Program-made: the position numbers and the translations under genes | NCBI RefSeq assembly: GCF_030063305.1 | Contig: NZ_JASISV010000002.1 | Location: forward strand, 124,001 to 188,000 | Length of the DNA: 64,000 bases | Direction of reading: 5' to 3' | DNA from: Salinibacterium sp. G-O1 | GTDB taxonomy: Bacteria > Actinomycetota > Actinomycetes > Actinomycetales > Microbacteriaceae | Shown here: positions 7,260 to 14,325 of the stretch, one piece after another | Layout: each line of letters begins with the position of its first letter | Position numbering within the stretch: the stretch's first letter is position 1 | The notes under the pieces: model-generated | The model's database searches: none | What the model saw: only the letters and a program-made list of their open reading frames with translations | Told to the model about the DNA's origin: nothing

Positions 7260-8030
7260 ATGACTGACCTCAGCCTGCGCATGCCCAACACGCGACTGCG
7301 GGCGGTTCTCAACCTGGGAGTCAGGCGGAATCCCGCGCCCGTGTTGCCCCTTTCTCTTGCCGACCCCGAACTCTTTGCCGACTGGGACGACGAGGCGCAA
7401 TTGAGCGACCTCCATGTCGAGTTCGAGGATGGCCAGTTGCATCTCGAGACAACGGGCGACGGTGTCAACCACCATTTCCACACCGCGGCCGGCGAGCACC
7501 GCGGTTCGAGCCCGTGGTCGACTGACGACACCAGCGCACTGTTGCGGTGGGCGACGGCTCTCGCCAGCGACTTCCACGCACTGCTGCCGGCGCTGCTCGA
7601 CGACGTCACCCAGGCGGCTGCCTGGCACGACTCAGGATTCGACCTGTACATCTGCGAGGTTGAAGAGCCCGTGCAGTTGGAGTTGCTGGAGATTGAGGTC
7701 GAGGGCGAGCTGATGACGCTCCCATGGCTCGGTGCCGGCAGCGTTACGCACGACCACATCGATGGCGAAAACCACCCCATCGCTCTTGCCTGGGGCGCGG
7801 GGGAGTCAGAACCCGATCAGCCGATCGCCGAAGCCTGGACCGATCCGAACACAGGGTCGCCCCGATCGAAGGCGGTGCCCGGCGTGGATTGGGATGTGAT
7901 CGGCCTGCCCGCTGACGAGGTGTTGCCGTGGCTCGAGGGCATCTATTTGAACCATCACGTCATTCCGGATGCGGAGGGCACCCTGCTGAACGCTGTGCTG
8001 CGGCGCCTCGGTGGCCTCGACCCCTCATAA
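7260..8030 (+). CDS. conserved hypothetical acidic protein
   Basis: 256 residues, unrecognised, strongly acidic and without membrane helices. Notable are an early positively charged head (MPNTRLRAVLNLGVRRNP), an acidic region with Leu-Glu alternation (VEEPVQLELLEIEVEGELMTLPWL), and Trp residues spaced through the chain. A leaderless promoter (TAGAAT six bases ahead) is present, and the region up to codon 3 is identical to that of the IscA-type gene at 59173. Coding use looks normal for this genome. A soluble cytoplasmic role is likely but the function is not known. Confidence 0.72.
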   Translation: MTDLSLRMPNTRLRAVLNLGVRRNPAPVLPLSLADPELFADWDDEAQLSDLHVEFEDGQLHLETTGDGVNHHFHTAAGEHRGSSPWSTDDTSALLRWATALASDFHALLPALLDDVTQAAAWHDSGFDLYICEVEEPVQLELLEIEVEGELMTLPWLGAGSVTHDHIDGENHPIALAWGAGESEPDQPIAEAWTDPNTGSPRSKAVPGVDWDVIGLPADEVLPWLEGIYLNHHVIPDAEGTLLNAVLRRLGGLDPS

Positions 8031-8131
8031 CAGCAGCAACCCGCAGTCCAGCGGCCTGAGTCTCGAGAAATGCTCGGGAGCAGACCGGTAGGCTCGATCC
8101 GACCATTGCGCCGCTCGAAAGGCTCCCATAA

Positions 8132-9673
8132 ATGTTTTCCCCAGAGTTCGTGACCAACGCCATCCTCATTGGGGTCGTCGTTCTTGTCGCACTTGTCGTC
8201 CTCATAACGTTGCTACGTGGAATCAAGGTCGCGAAACCTGACGAGGCGATCATCGTCACGTCGCGTCAAAAAGCCCTGAAGATGGGCGAGGCGGAAACCG
8301 AGAATGCCGGCCAGAAAGTCGTGTTCGGCTCCCGGGTGTTCGTCAAGCCCATCATCGAGGCCCACTTCAAGCTCAGTCTTCGCAGCCGCCAGCTCAATGT
8401 TCAGGCGACCGCGCAAACCCGCGACGCCATCACCATCCGTGTCAACGCTGTCGCGGTCGTCAAGGTCGGCGGATCCGAGTCGATGGTGCGTGCAGCAGCG
8501 CAACGATTCCTGAACCAGCAGGACCAGATCGAGACATCCACCGAAGAGGTGCTGAGTGGATCGGTGCGATCGATCGTCGGACAGCTGACGGTCACCGAGA
8601 TCATCACCAACCGCTCGGCGCTGCAGGGGCAGGTCCTCGAGGCTGTGCGCGAATCCCTCGACGTGCAGGGACTCACCATCGACACCCTGCAGATCAAGGA
8701 AATCGACGACGACAACGGCTACATCCGCGACCTCGGTCGAGGCGAAGCCGCCCGCGTAAAGCAGGTCGCTGAGATCGCCGAGTCGGTGTCACGCCAGGCG
8801 TCTGAAGAGGCCAGGATCAGTGCAGACCAGGCGGTTGCCGAGTCGCAGCGCAAGCTCGACCTGCGAAATGCCGAGATCCAGAAGGAGACGGACAAGGCTC
8901 GTGCGGAGGCGGCCGCGGCCGCACCGCTCGCCGAGGCGATCGCCCAGCAGGAGGTCGTGGCCCAGCAGGAAGTCACGGCGGGCAAGCGCGTTGGCCTTCG
9001 CAAGCAGGAGCTCGACGCAGAGATTCGTGCCGTCGCAGACGCCGAGGCATACTCCATCGGAAAGAAGGCCGAAGCGGATGCTACGGCCGCCGTCGCCGCC
9101 GCCAACGCTGACCGCGACGCGCGTCGATCGAGTGCCGAAGCCATCGAAGCCGAGGGTGTCGCGGAGCGCAACCGTCGTCGCAGCGCTGCCGAGGCCGTTG
9201 AGGCCGAGGGTATCTCTGAGAGGAGCCGCCGAATCGCGGCCGCCGAGGCACTTCAGGCCGAAGGTGAAGCCGAAGCCGCCTCGATCCGGGCCAAGGGAAA
9301 TGCTGAGGCGGAGGCCACCAGGGCCCGCGCCGAGGCGCTCGAGCAGGGCGCGGGCGACCTGCTGCGTCAGCAGGTCATCGCGCAGCTGCCCGACATCGTG
9401 CGCGCGGCGTCCGAACCTCTCGCCTCGATCTCGAACATGACAGTGATCTCGTCAGACGGCAAAGGCTCAGAGCAGGTCGGTCAGAACGTCGCGACGCAGC
9501 TGACTACCGTCAATCAGATCCTGAAAGACCTGGTCGGCATCGACATTTCCGACATCATCACGGGCCGGATGACCGGAGATGCCATCGGCAAGGGGATTGC
9601 CGGCGCCACGGCGACCGCTGCCCCGACTACCGGTCGAACTGGCACGCCGAACACCCCGGCGCCAAAGGCGTAA
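8132..9673 (+). CDS. flotillin-like SPFH/band 7 family membrane protein
   Basis: 513 residues. A single N-terminal hydrophobic segment at about 11-29 anchors the protein, followed by an SPFH/band 7 domain (about 30-190, with VKPDEA-like, SLRSRQLNVQATAQTRD and LTVTEIITNR). From about 195 to 425 it is a long Ala/Glu/Arg-rich coiled coil typical of flotillins, and part of it has an approximate 17-residue repeat ending in EGVAERNRRR and EGISERSRRI. The C-terminus is a short Gly/Ala/Thr tail after QLTTVNQILKDLVGIDISDI. Flotillins form oligomeric scaffolds in membrane microdomains. No NfeD-type partner is next to it. GAAAGG lies ahead of the ATG, and TAGGCT near 8090 may be its -10. Confidence 0.9.
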   Translation: MFSPEFVTNAILIGVVVLVALVVLITLLRGIKVAKPDEAIIVTSRQKALKMGEAETENAGQKVVFGSRVFVKPIIEAHFKLSLRSRQLNVQATAQTRDAITIRVNAVAVVKVGGSESMVRAAAQRFLNQQDQIETSTEEVLSGSVRSIVGQLTVTEIITNRSALQGQVLEAVRESLDVQGLTIDTLQIKEIDDDNGYIRDLGRGEAARVKQVAEIAESVSRQASEEARISADQAVAESQRKLDLRNAEIQKETDKARAEAAAAAPLAEAIAQQEVVAQQEVTAGKRVGLRKQELDAEIRAVADAEAYSIGKKAEADATAAVAAANADRDARRSSAEAIEAEGVAERNRRRSAAEAVEAEGISERSRRIAAAEALQAEGEAEAASIRAKGNAEAEATRARAEALEQGAGDLLRQQVIAQLPDIVRAASEPLASISNMTVISSDGKGSEQVGQNVATQLTTVNQILKDLVGIDISDIITGRMTGDAIGKGIAGATATAAPTTGRTGTPNTPAPKA

Positions 9674-9685
9674 ACCGGCCCGGCG

Positions 9686-10006
9686 TCAGCGCGACGGCGG
9701 GGGAGTGGGAGGCGCGGCCGGCTCGGCTGGTTCTTCCTGCACGCGATTCACGAGAGTTTTCCACGGTCCCGTGAGCGCCGATTCCGGCACTGTTGCTGAT
9801 CGACGCTTGCGTGGGGCTCGCACGGTAATCACATAGACGAAGCGATCCCGCGAGACTTCGTCCTTTGCGACCCTGGGCCACGGACAGGCGTCGACAAGCT
9901 CGATGAGTTCGTCGGCTTCGTCGAGGGCCGCCGACACCGACCACCTGCGGGTGATGCCCGCGAAGCCGCCCGAGCGGGCGACGGTGATGGTCAGGACAGC
10001 GGGCAT
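9686..10006 (-). CDS. emfourin-like protein, probable inhibitor of the adjacent M4 protease
   Basis: 106 residues from the ATG at 10006. An earlier frame start at 10069 would overlap the protease by about 58 bp and is not preferred. The core RSGGFAGITRRWSV, followed by LDEADELIELVDACPWP, matches the Emfourin family; emfourin from Serratia is a picomolar-range inhibitor of protealysin, and the homologues lie next to the protease genes. The C-terminus is a Pro-rich tail (EEPAEPAAPPTPPP). It begins only five bases after the protease stop, so translation is coupled. No ribosome site is visible. Inhibitory action here is inferred from homology and gene order. Confidence 0.82.
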   Translation of the reverse strand: MPAVLTITVARSGGFAGITRRWSVSAALDEADELIELVDACPWPRVAKDEVSRDRFVYVITVRAPRKRRSATVPESALTGPWKTLVNRVQEEPAEPAAPPTPPPSR

Positions 10007-10011
10007 GTTGA

Positions 10012-11085
10012 TCAACCGATCTTCGCGGGCCTGGGGGCTGAAGCTGGCCTGATCCCGACTCCGGCCCATCCGGCGCGAACCGCGCTCACCTCGGCTGACC
10101 TGGAGCCGTACCGGGAACCAGCCGCATCAAGGGTCGCTGCGGCGAAGGCGGAAAAATCGGCTCGCGCCGTGAGGATCGGCCCGGTGATCGTGTCATACCA
10201 AATCTGGCCCGCTCGATCCCAGGCGTTGCCCCCGAGTGCCTCGGCGACGAGATAGAACGCGCGGTTGGGAATCCCCGAATTGAGATGCACCCCGCCACCG
10301 TCTTCATCGGTGTACACAAAGTCGTCGAAATGCGCCGGCTGGGGATCTTTGCCGAGAATGTCGTCGTCGTACGCTGTGCCGGGTGCTTTGAGGGAACGCA
10401 GTGCCGACCCCTCGACTTCATCGGTGAAGATGCCCTCCCCAATGAGCCAGCTGGCATCACCGACCGACTCGTTGCGAGAATGCTGCTCGACGAGTGCGCC
10501 GAAGACGTCGGACACCGACTCGTTGAGGGCGCCGGACTGGTCGCGGTACACGAGACTGGCGCTGTACTGCGTTACTCCGTGCGACAGTTCGTGCCCGATG
10601 ACGGACAGGGAGGCCGTAAACCTGGAGAAGATTTCGCCGTCTCCGTCGCCGAAAACCATGCGTTCGCCATCCCAGAACGCATTGTCGTACCGATCGCCGT
10701 AATGCACGGTCGCGTTCAGGGGGAGACCAGCCCCGTCGATCGAGTTGCGGCCGTAGACCTCGGAATACAGCGCAAACGTGGCGCCGAGGCCGTCGTACGC
10801 CTCGTCCACGGCGGCATCGCCCACTGGCGCGTCGCCCTCGCTGCGAACCACGGTGCCGGGCAGGGATTCCGTGCTGCCAGCATCCGAAACCGTACGATCG
10901 GGCGCATCGACCAGAGTGGCGACAAGGTCATAGTTCTCGTCGAAACTGAGGTCGAAGCGCACCGACCGAAATTCACGATCGTGCTTCAGCGCGACGCGGG
11001 CGGCATGGGCTGCCACCGCGAACTTCGCGTCATCGAGCCGCGAGATGCGTCTCAGAAGGTACGGGGGAATGATTCCATGAGTCAT
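10012..11085 (-). CDS. protealysin-like M4 (thermolysin) metalloprotease
   Basis: 357 residues. The HELSH zinc motif at 165-169 gives two ligands and the catalytic Glu; the third ligand Glu189 lies in GALNESVSDVF, as in thermolysins. GGVHLNSGIPNRAFYL and the later DFSAFAAATLDAA segments complete the M4 domain. There is no signal peptide; instead a short N-terminus carries GIIPPYLLRRI, the PPxY/L-type pattern of protealysin precursors, which are made inside the cell with a short propeptide. The Emfourin-like gene follows at once. A TANNNT-like CATGCT lies six bases before the ATG. Protealysin-like proteases can act on cytoskeletal or regulatory proteins, but the substrate here is unknown. Confidence 0.92.
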   Translation of the reverse strand: MTHGIIPPYLLRRISRLDDAKFAVAAHAARVALKHDREFRSVRFDLSFDENYDLVATLVDAPDRTVSDAGSTESLPGTVVRSEGDAPVGDAAVDEAYDGLGATFALYSEVYGRNSIDGAGLPLNATVHYGDRYDNAFWDGERMVFGDGDGEIFSRFTASLSVIGHELSHGVTQYSASLVYRDQSGALNESVSDVFGALVEQHSRNESVGDASWLIGEGIFTDEVEGSALRSLKAPGTAYDDDILGKDPQPAHFDDFVYTDEDGGGVHLNSGIPNRAFYLVAEALGGNAWDRAGQIWYDTITGPILTARADFSAFAAATLDAAGSRYGSRSAEVSAVRAGWAGVGIRPASAPRPAKIG

Positions 11086-11117
11086 GATGTGAGCATGCCC
11101 CGTGCCACTGACGGAGG

Positions 11118-11228
11118 TTAGTCCTTGCGCTTGCTGGCGGCCTTGTCTTTCTTGTCAGCGCGCTTCTCCTTGAGAGACTTGCTGGCTGCAGTCTTGGCTG
11201 TGGTTTTCTTCGGTGACTTATCGGCCAT
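11118..11228 (-). CDS. 36-residue Lys-rich small protein
   Basis: Reads MADKSPKKTTAKTAASKS then LKEKRADKKDKAASKRKD and stops. AGGAGG lies nine bases before the ATG, one of the strongest ribosome sites in the window, so it is very likely translated. The composition is about one third Lys and Arg with Ser/Thr/Ala, similar to small basic actinobacterial proteins of unknown role; a nucleic-acid-linked role is plausible but unproven. It lies 32 bp upstream of the M4 protease on the same strand. Confidence 0.72.
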   Translation of the reverse strand: MADKSPKKTTAKTAASKSLKEKRADKKDKAASKRKD

Positions 11229-11291
11229 GACGTTATCCTCCTGTGAGCCGGGCGGCTCGTCTCCCGAGCGTACCCCGCCAGACGTGTCTGG

Positions 11292-11678
11292 TCATCCCAG
11301 CTCGTCGGTTGTTCTGCCCCGCAACTTTTCCATGTCGCGGCGTTCGCGTTTCGTGGGTCGGCCCGCCCCTCGGTCGCGCCGCGGAAGCATTGCGACCTCC
11401 TCTGGTGCTGGCAGTGGCGGGCTGATGTCTGTGTATGCCTCGACGGCGACTATCGCCCCGACCCGCTTAGAGAGGATGTCGCGCACGATCAGGATGCGAT
11501 CGAAACCCGCGATCCGCACCCTCACCTCGTCCCCGGCCTTCACGTGCTGGGCGGCCTTGGCGCGGTCTCCGTTGACGCGGATATGGCCGGAGCGCGTGGC
11601 TGCGGTGGCGGCAGACCGGGTCTTGAACACCCTCACGGCCCACAGCCAGCTATCGACGCGCGCCGAGAGCCCCGTCAT
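11292..11678 (-). CDS. S4-domain RNA-binding protein (Hsp15/HslR-like)
   Basis: 128 residues. The S4 domain occupies the first 70 or so residues (RVDSWLWAVRVFKTRSAATAA, then GHIRVNGDRAKAAQHVKAGDEV), with a basic C-terminal tail (RRDRGAGRPTKRERRDMEKLRGR). Hsp15 of Escherichia coli binds the 50S subunit with a stalled nascent chain and recycles it; the homologue here likely has a similar ribosome-rescue role. It begins with ATG at 11678 and lies 39 bp after the end of the repeat protein gene, probably in the same operon. Confidence 0.88.
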   Translation of the reverse strand: MTGLSARVDSWLWAVRVFKTRSAATAATRSGHIRVNGDRAKAAQHVKAGDEVRVRIAGFDRILIVRDILSKRVGAIVAVEAYTDISPPLPAPEEVAMLPRRDRGAGRPTKRERRDMEKLRGRTTDELG

Positions 11679-11717
11679 GGCCGACGCCGAAGTAAGCGGC
11701 CTCGAGCGAGGCCGGCA

Positions 11718-12161
11718 CTAAACGGCTGCGACATCCGTCTTCCATTGCACAAGCCCTCGAACCGTGTCGCTCTGGTCGTGCGCGAGCTGTTCCATCGTGT
11801 CGGCTGGAACGAAGAAGTTCAGTGCCAGAAAGCCACGCACCCGTTCCGACGGGTCGGCGACCAGCGACCGCAGTACATCGCACGGCACGGATTCGTTGCG
11901 AGCCACGCATGCTCGGACGCCCTCGTCCGAGTCGGTAGCCAGAGTGACGAACAGATCTTCCGGGGTATTCAGGCTGCTTGCGACGCTCTCGCGAATCTTG
12001 GGGTTCGTGTTGGTCGCCAGGAGGCGAAGTCTCGCAATCTTGCTCTCGGTAATATCCGGAGCTGGATGAAGCGTTGCCGCCTGCTCGGCAGTCAACATCG
12101 CCGGCGCCATGGCCCTCATTTGCTTTCGCTGGGCTGGGGTGTTGAAGCGGATGCACGACAT
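11718..12161 (-). CDS. leucine-rich-variant/HEAT-like repeat protein
   Basis: 147 residues built from helical repeats of about 24 residues: RLRLLATNTNPKIRESVASS, then LFVTLATDSDEGVRACVARN, then VLRSLVADPSERVRGFLALN, then QLAHDQSDTVRGLVQW. Each carries a VRxxVAxN-like signature seen in the LRV and HEAT families, so the protein is probably a protein-protein interaction platform. The Mycobacterium-like start has no ribosome site; TAGCGT lies seven bases before the ATG at 12161. Role and partner are unknown. Confidence 0.7.
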   Translation of the reverse strand: MSCIRFNTPAQRKQMRAMAPAMLTAEQAATLHPAPDITESKIARLRLLATNTNPKIRESVASSLNTPEDLFVTLATDSDEGVRACVARNESVPCDVLRSLVADPSERVRGFLALNFFVPADTMEQLAHDQSDTVRGLVQWKTDVAAV

Positions 12162-12168
12162 GGTTTAA

Positions 12169-12174
12169 ACGCTA
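12169..12174 (-). promoter_or_regulatory. putative -10 box of the 12161 gene (leaderless)
   Basis: TAGCGT, seven bases before the ATG of the repeat protein on the minus strand. Confidence 0.4.
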
Positions 12175-12304
12175 GCCTGTCGGCCACCCAACCGACTGGG
12201 TAACACGACGGGCAATGTGGCCGAAAGAATACGGTCTCAACCCGAAATCGGCGGGGCGAGTGACGCGTCTGATCCGTTACTGTGGTCTATAGGGGAGGAC
12301 CGCA

Positions 12305-12838
12305 ATGGCTGGACATGACAATTCTTTCGACGGCGCCGACCTCCCCGAGGGCGCAACGCCCGACAAAGCTGAACTGGGAGTAGCTGTGCCTGAAGAGTCC
12401 TCAACGCCGCGCGACGATACGACAGTCACGTACGGCGACGAGTTTGCGGCACAACTCGCTGCGCTCGATAGTTCCGCATCGCCGGAGGAGCAGGACGCGA
12501 TCTCCGCGCTGCCGTCCGGATCGGCGCTGCTTGTTGTGCGCCGCGGACCCAACGTCGGTGCGCGTTTTCTGCTCGATGCTGACGTGACGACCGTCGGTCG
12601 TCACCCCGAGGCAGACATCTTCCTCGACGACGTGACAGTGTCGCGCCGTCATGCTGAATTCCTTCGCCATGGCACCGCCTTCTCGGTCAAAGACCTCGGC
12701 TCGCTGAACGGCACCTATTTTGATGGAGTTCGCATCGATACCGCGCTGCTGAGCGATGGCGCCGAGGTGCAGGTCGGAAAGTTCCGGCTTACCTTCTATG
12801 CGTCACGACTCGACCTCGCGCACCTGGCCGGGCGGTAG
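12305..12838 (+). CDS. garA: GarA/OdhI-type FHA domain protein
   Basis: 177 residues. The C-terminal two thirds is an FHA domain: VVRRGPNVGARFLLDADVTTVGRHPEADIFLDDVTVSRRHAEF and LGSLNGTYFDG show the GR, SxRxH and NGT positions that bind phosphothreonine. Before it the segment TPRDDTTVTYGDEF, with Thr39 and Thr40, corresponds to the phosphorylated ETTS motif of GarA and OdhI, which is modified by Ser/Thr kinases and then closes on the FHA domain to switch inhibition of 2-oxoglutarate dehydrogenase. GGGGAGG lies ahead of the ATG. The TAG stop overlaps the GTG of ftsR as TAGTG, so the two are cotranslated, as in Corynebacterium and Mycobacterium. Confidence 0.93.
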   Translation: MAGHDNSFDGADLPEGATPDKAELGVAVPEESSTPRDDTTVTYGDEFAAQLAALDSSASPEEQDAISALPSGSALLVVRRGPNVGARFLLDADVTTVGRHPEADIFLDDVTVSRRHAEFLRHGTAFSVKDLGSLNGTYFDGVRIDTALLSDGAEVQVGKFRLTFYASRLDLAHLAGR

Positions 12839-13536
12839 TGGCGGGCAGTGCTGCCCAGTCGAGAGCGTCTGGGAGCCCGAGCCTTCTGAGCATCGGGCAG
12901 GTGCTGGCGAAACTGAGTCCGGAATTTCCTGACCTCACGCCATCCAAGCTCCGGTTCCTGGAGGAACGTCAACTCGTCTCTCCGGCACGAACGGAGTCGG
13001 GTTACCGCAAGTTTTCGACGGCCGACATGGAACGTCTGCGTTTCGTATTGTCGATGCAGCGCGATCACTACCTGCCGCTCAAAGTAATCAGGGGCTACCT
13101 GACCGAACTTGATGCCGGCCGTTCCCCTGAGTTGCCCGGTGGAATGCTCCCAGGCCCGTCAATGCTCTCCACCGAGCGGAAGCTGAGCCGTGACGAACTG
13201 ATCCGGGAGGCGGGCGCCAATTCGATGCTGCTCGGTGACGCGATTTCAGCGTCTCTCATCGTTCCTGCCGACCTGTTCGGCGAGGATGCCCTCGCGGTAC
13301 TGAAGTCGCTCGTCGAGTTGCAGCGTTCCGGAATCGAGCCGCGGCACCTTCGCGGCTTCCGCGCGTCGGCAGAGCGCGAGCTCGGCCTGATCGAAAATGC
13401 TCTCATGCCGGTGGCGAGGCGCAAAGACGCGTCAAGTCGTGCGCGCGCGGCAGAAATGGCGCGTGAAATCGCCGGCCAGCTAGAAATTGTGCGCAGCAGT
13501 CTTATCCGATCCGCCCTCACGAGGCTCGATTCGTAG
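12838..13536 (+). CDS. ftsR: MerR-family regulator, FtsR-like
   Basis: 232 residues from the GTG at 12838, one base into the garA stop. The N-terminal winged helix carries SLLSIGQVLAKLSPEFPDLTPSKLRFLEERQLVSPART and GYRKFSTADMERLRFVLSMQR, typical of MerR proteins. A short coiled or effector region follows; no metal-binding Cys is present. In Corynebacterium the gene after the GarA homologue is FtsR, an activator of ftsZ, and in Mycobacterium it is Rv1828; the order here is the same. FtsR identity is inferred from synteny and family and regulation of ftsZ here is not shown. Confidence 0.85.
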   Translation: MAGSAAQSRASGSPSLLSIGQVLAKLSPEFPDLTPSKLRFLEERQLVSPARTESGYRKFSTADMERLRFVLSMQRDHYLPLKVIRGYLTELDAGRSPELPGGMLPGPSMLSTERKLSRDELIREAGANSMLLGDAISASLIVPADLFGEDALAVLKSLVELQRSGIEPRHLRGFRASAERELGLIENALMPVARRKDASSRARAAEMAREIAGQLEIVRSSLIRSALTRLDS

Positions 13537-13622
13537 TACGTTCGAGACACCCCCCATTTCGACACGCCTGACGAATGTCGTCGTTCGAAGCGCGGGGCGT
13601 GAGTACCTTGGGGTTAGACGCA

Positions 13623-13633
13623 ACACTAAGTGT
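13623..13633. promoter_or_regulatory. 11-bp perfect palindrome upstream of the second MerR gene
   Basis: ACACTAAGTGT is a perfect dyad 49 bp before the start at 13683. TTAGAC lies just before it and CTGCAA just after. MerR proteins bind dyads of this size, so an operator for the MerR or FtsR product is plausible but untested. Confidence 0.45.
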
Positions 13634-13682
13634 CAACTGCAAGATGAATGTTTGTACTCTCCAGCATTAAGGGGCATGTGCC

Positions 13683-14231
13683 ATGAGTGAACTCAGCCGT
13701 AGCGAGTCTTCCCGCTACGACCTCGGCCTGCTCTTCACCGACGGAATGGTCGAGCTCGATTCAGACGCCGGATACCGCGGCGCGGTCGCCGCTCGAGCGG
13801 CTGGTATCAGCTACCGTCAGCTCGATTACTGGGCACGCACCCAGCTCGTGGAGCCCACGGTTCGCGGTGCCGCAGGATCGGGTTCGCAGCGTCTGTACGG
13901 CTTCCGCGACATCCTCGTTCTCAAGCTCGTCAAGCGCCTCCTGGACACCGGGATTTCACTGCAGCAGATTCGGGTAGCCGTCAACCAGCTGCGCGAATCC
14001 GGCATCAATGACCTCGCCCAGACCACTCTCATGAGCGACGGCGCGAGTGTCTACCTGTGCACGTCGAACGACGAGGTCATCGACCTCGTCAGCCGCGGCC
14101 AGGGCGTCTTCGGCATCGCCGTCGGCAAGGTTCTGCGCGAAGTGGAGCACGACCTCGTCGAACTCGATTCGGTCAAGGGCGAAGACCCCATGGACGAGCT
14201 CGCAAAACGTCGCTCCGTCCGCGCTTCATAG
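13683..14231 (+). CDS. MerR-family regulator, Rv1830-like
   Basis: 182 residues. A winged-helix MerR domain: YRGAVAARAAGISYRQLDYWARTQLVEPTVRGAAGSGSQRLYGFRDI, then ILVLKLVKRLLDTGISLQQIRVAVNQL. It has no Cys ligands. In mycobacteria the order is garA, Rv1828, Rv1829 (a nuclease-like protein) and Rv1830; here the nuclease gene is missing and this MerR gene follows ftsR after 147 bp. The palindrome ACACTAAGTGT lies in that gap. It converges on the minus-strand ATPase gene. The homologue is considered a transcription factor with an uncertain regulon. Confidence 0.85.
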   Translation: MSELSRSESSRYDLGLLFTDGMVELDSDAGYRGAVAARAAGISYRQLDYWARTQLVEPTVRGAAGSGSQRLYGFRDILVLKLVKRLLDTGISLQQIRVAVNQLRESGINDLAQTTLMSDGASVYLCTSNDEVIDLVSRGQGVFGIAVGKVLREVEHDLVELDSVKGEDPMDELAKRRSVRAS

Positions 14232-14240
14232 CGTCAGGCA

Positions 14241-14260
14241 GCAGAGCAGAGCAGAGCAGC
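14241..14260. repeat. short tandem repeat between convergent genes
   Basis: GCAGA occurs three times in a row followed by GCAGC. It lies between the MerR gene and the ParA-like gene and contains no gene. Confidence 0.5.
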
Positions 14261-14325
14261 GCACGTCCCGCCCTTACAGGCGAGGTCTGTGCACGCGCGG
14301 CTGACGCCGTGACGCACGAGTCTGG

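Noticed and set aside
14241-14260. Biologically meaningful microsatellite
   Set aside because: Three copies of a five-base unit between convergent genes are too few and non-coding to attach a function.
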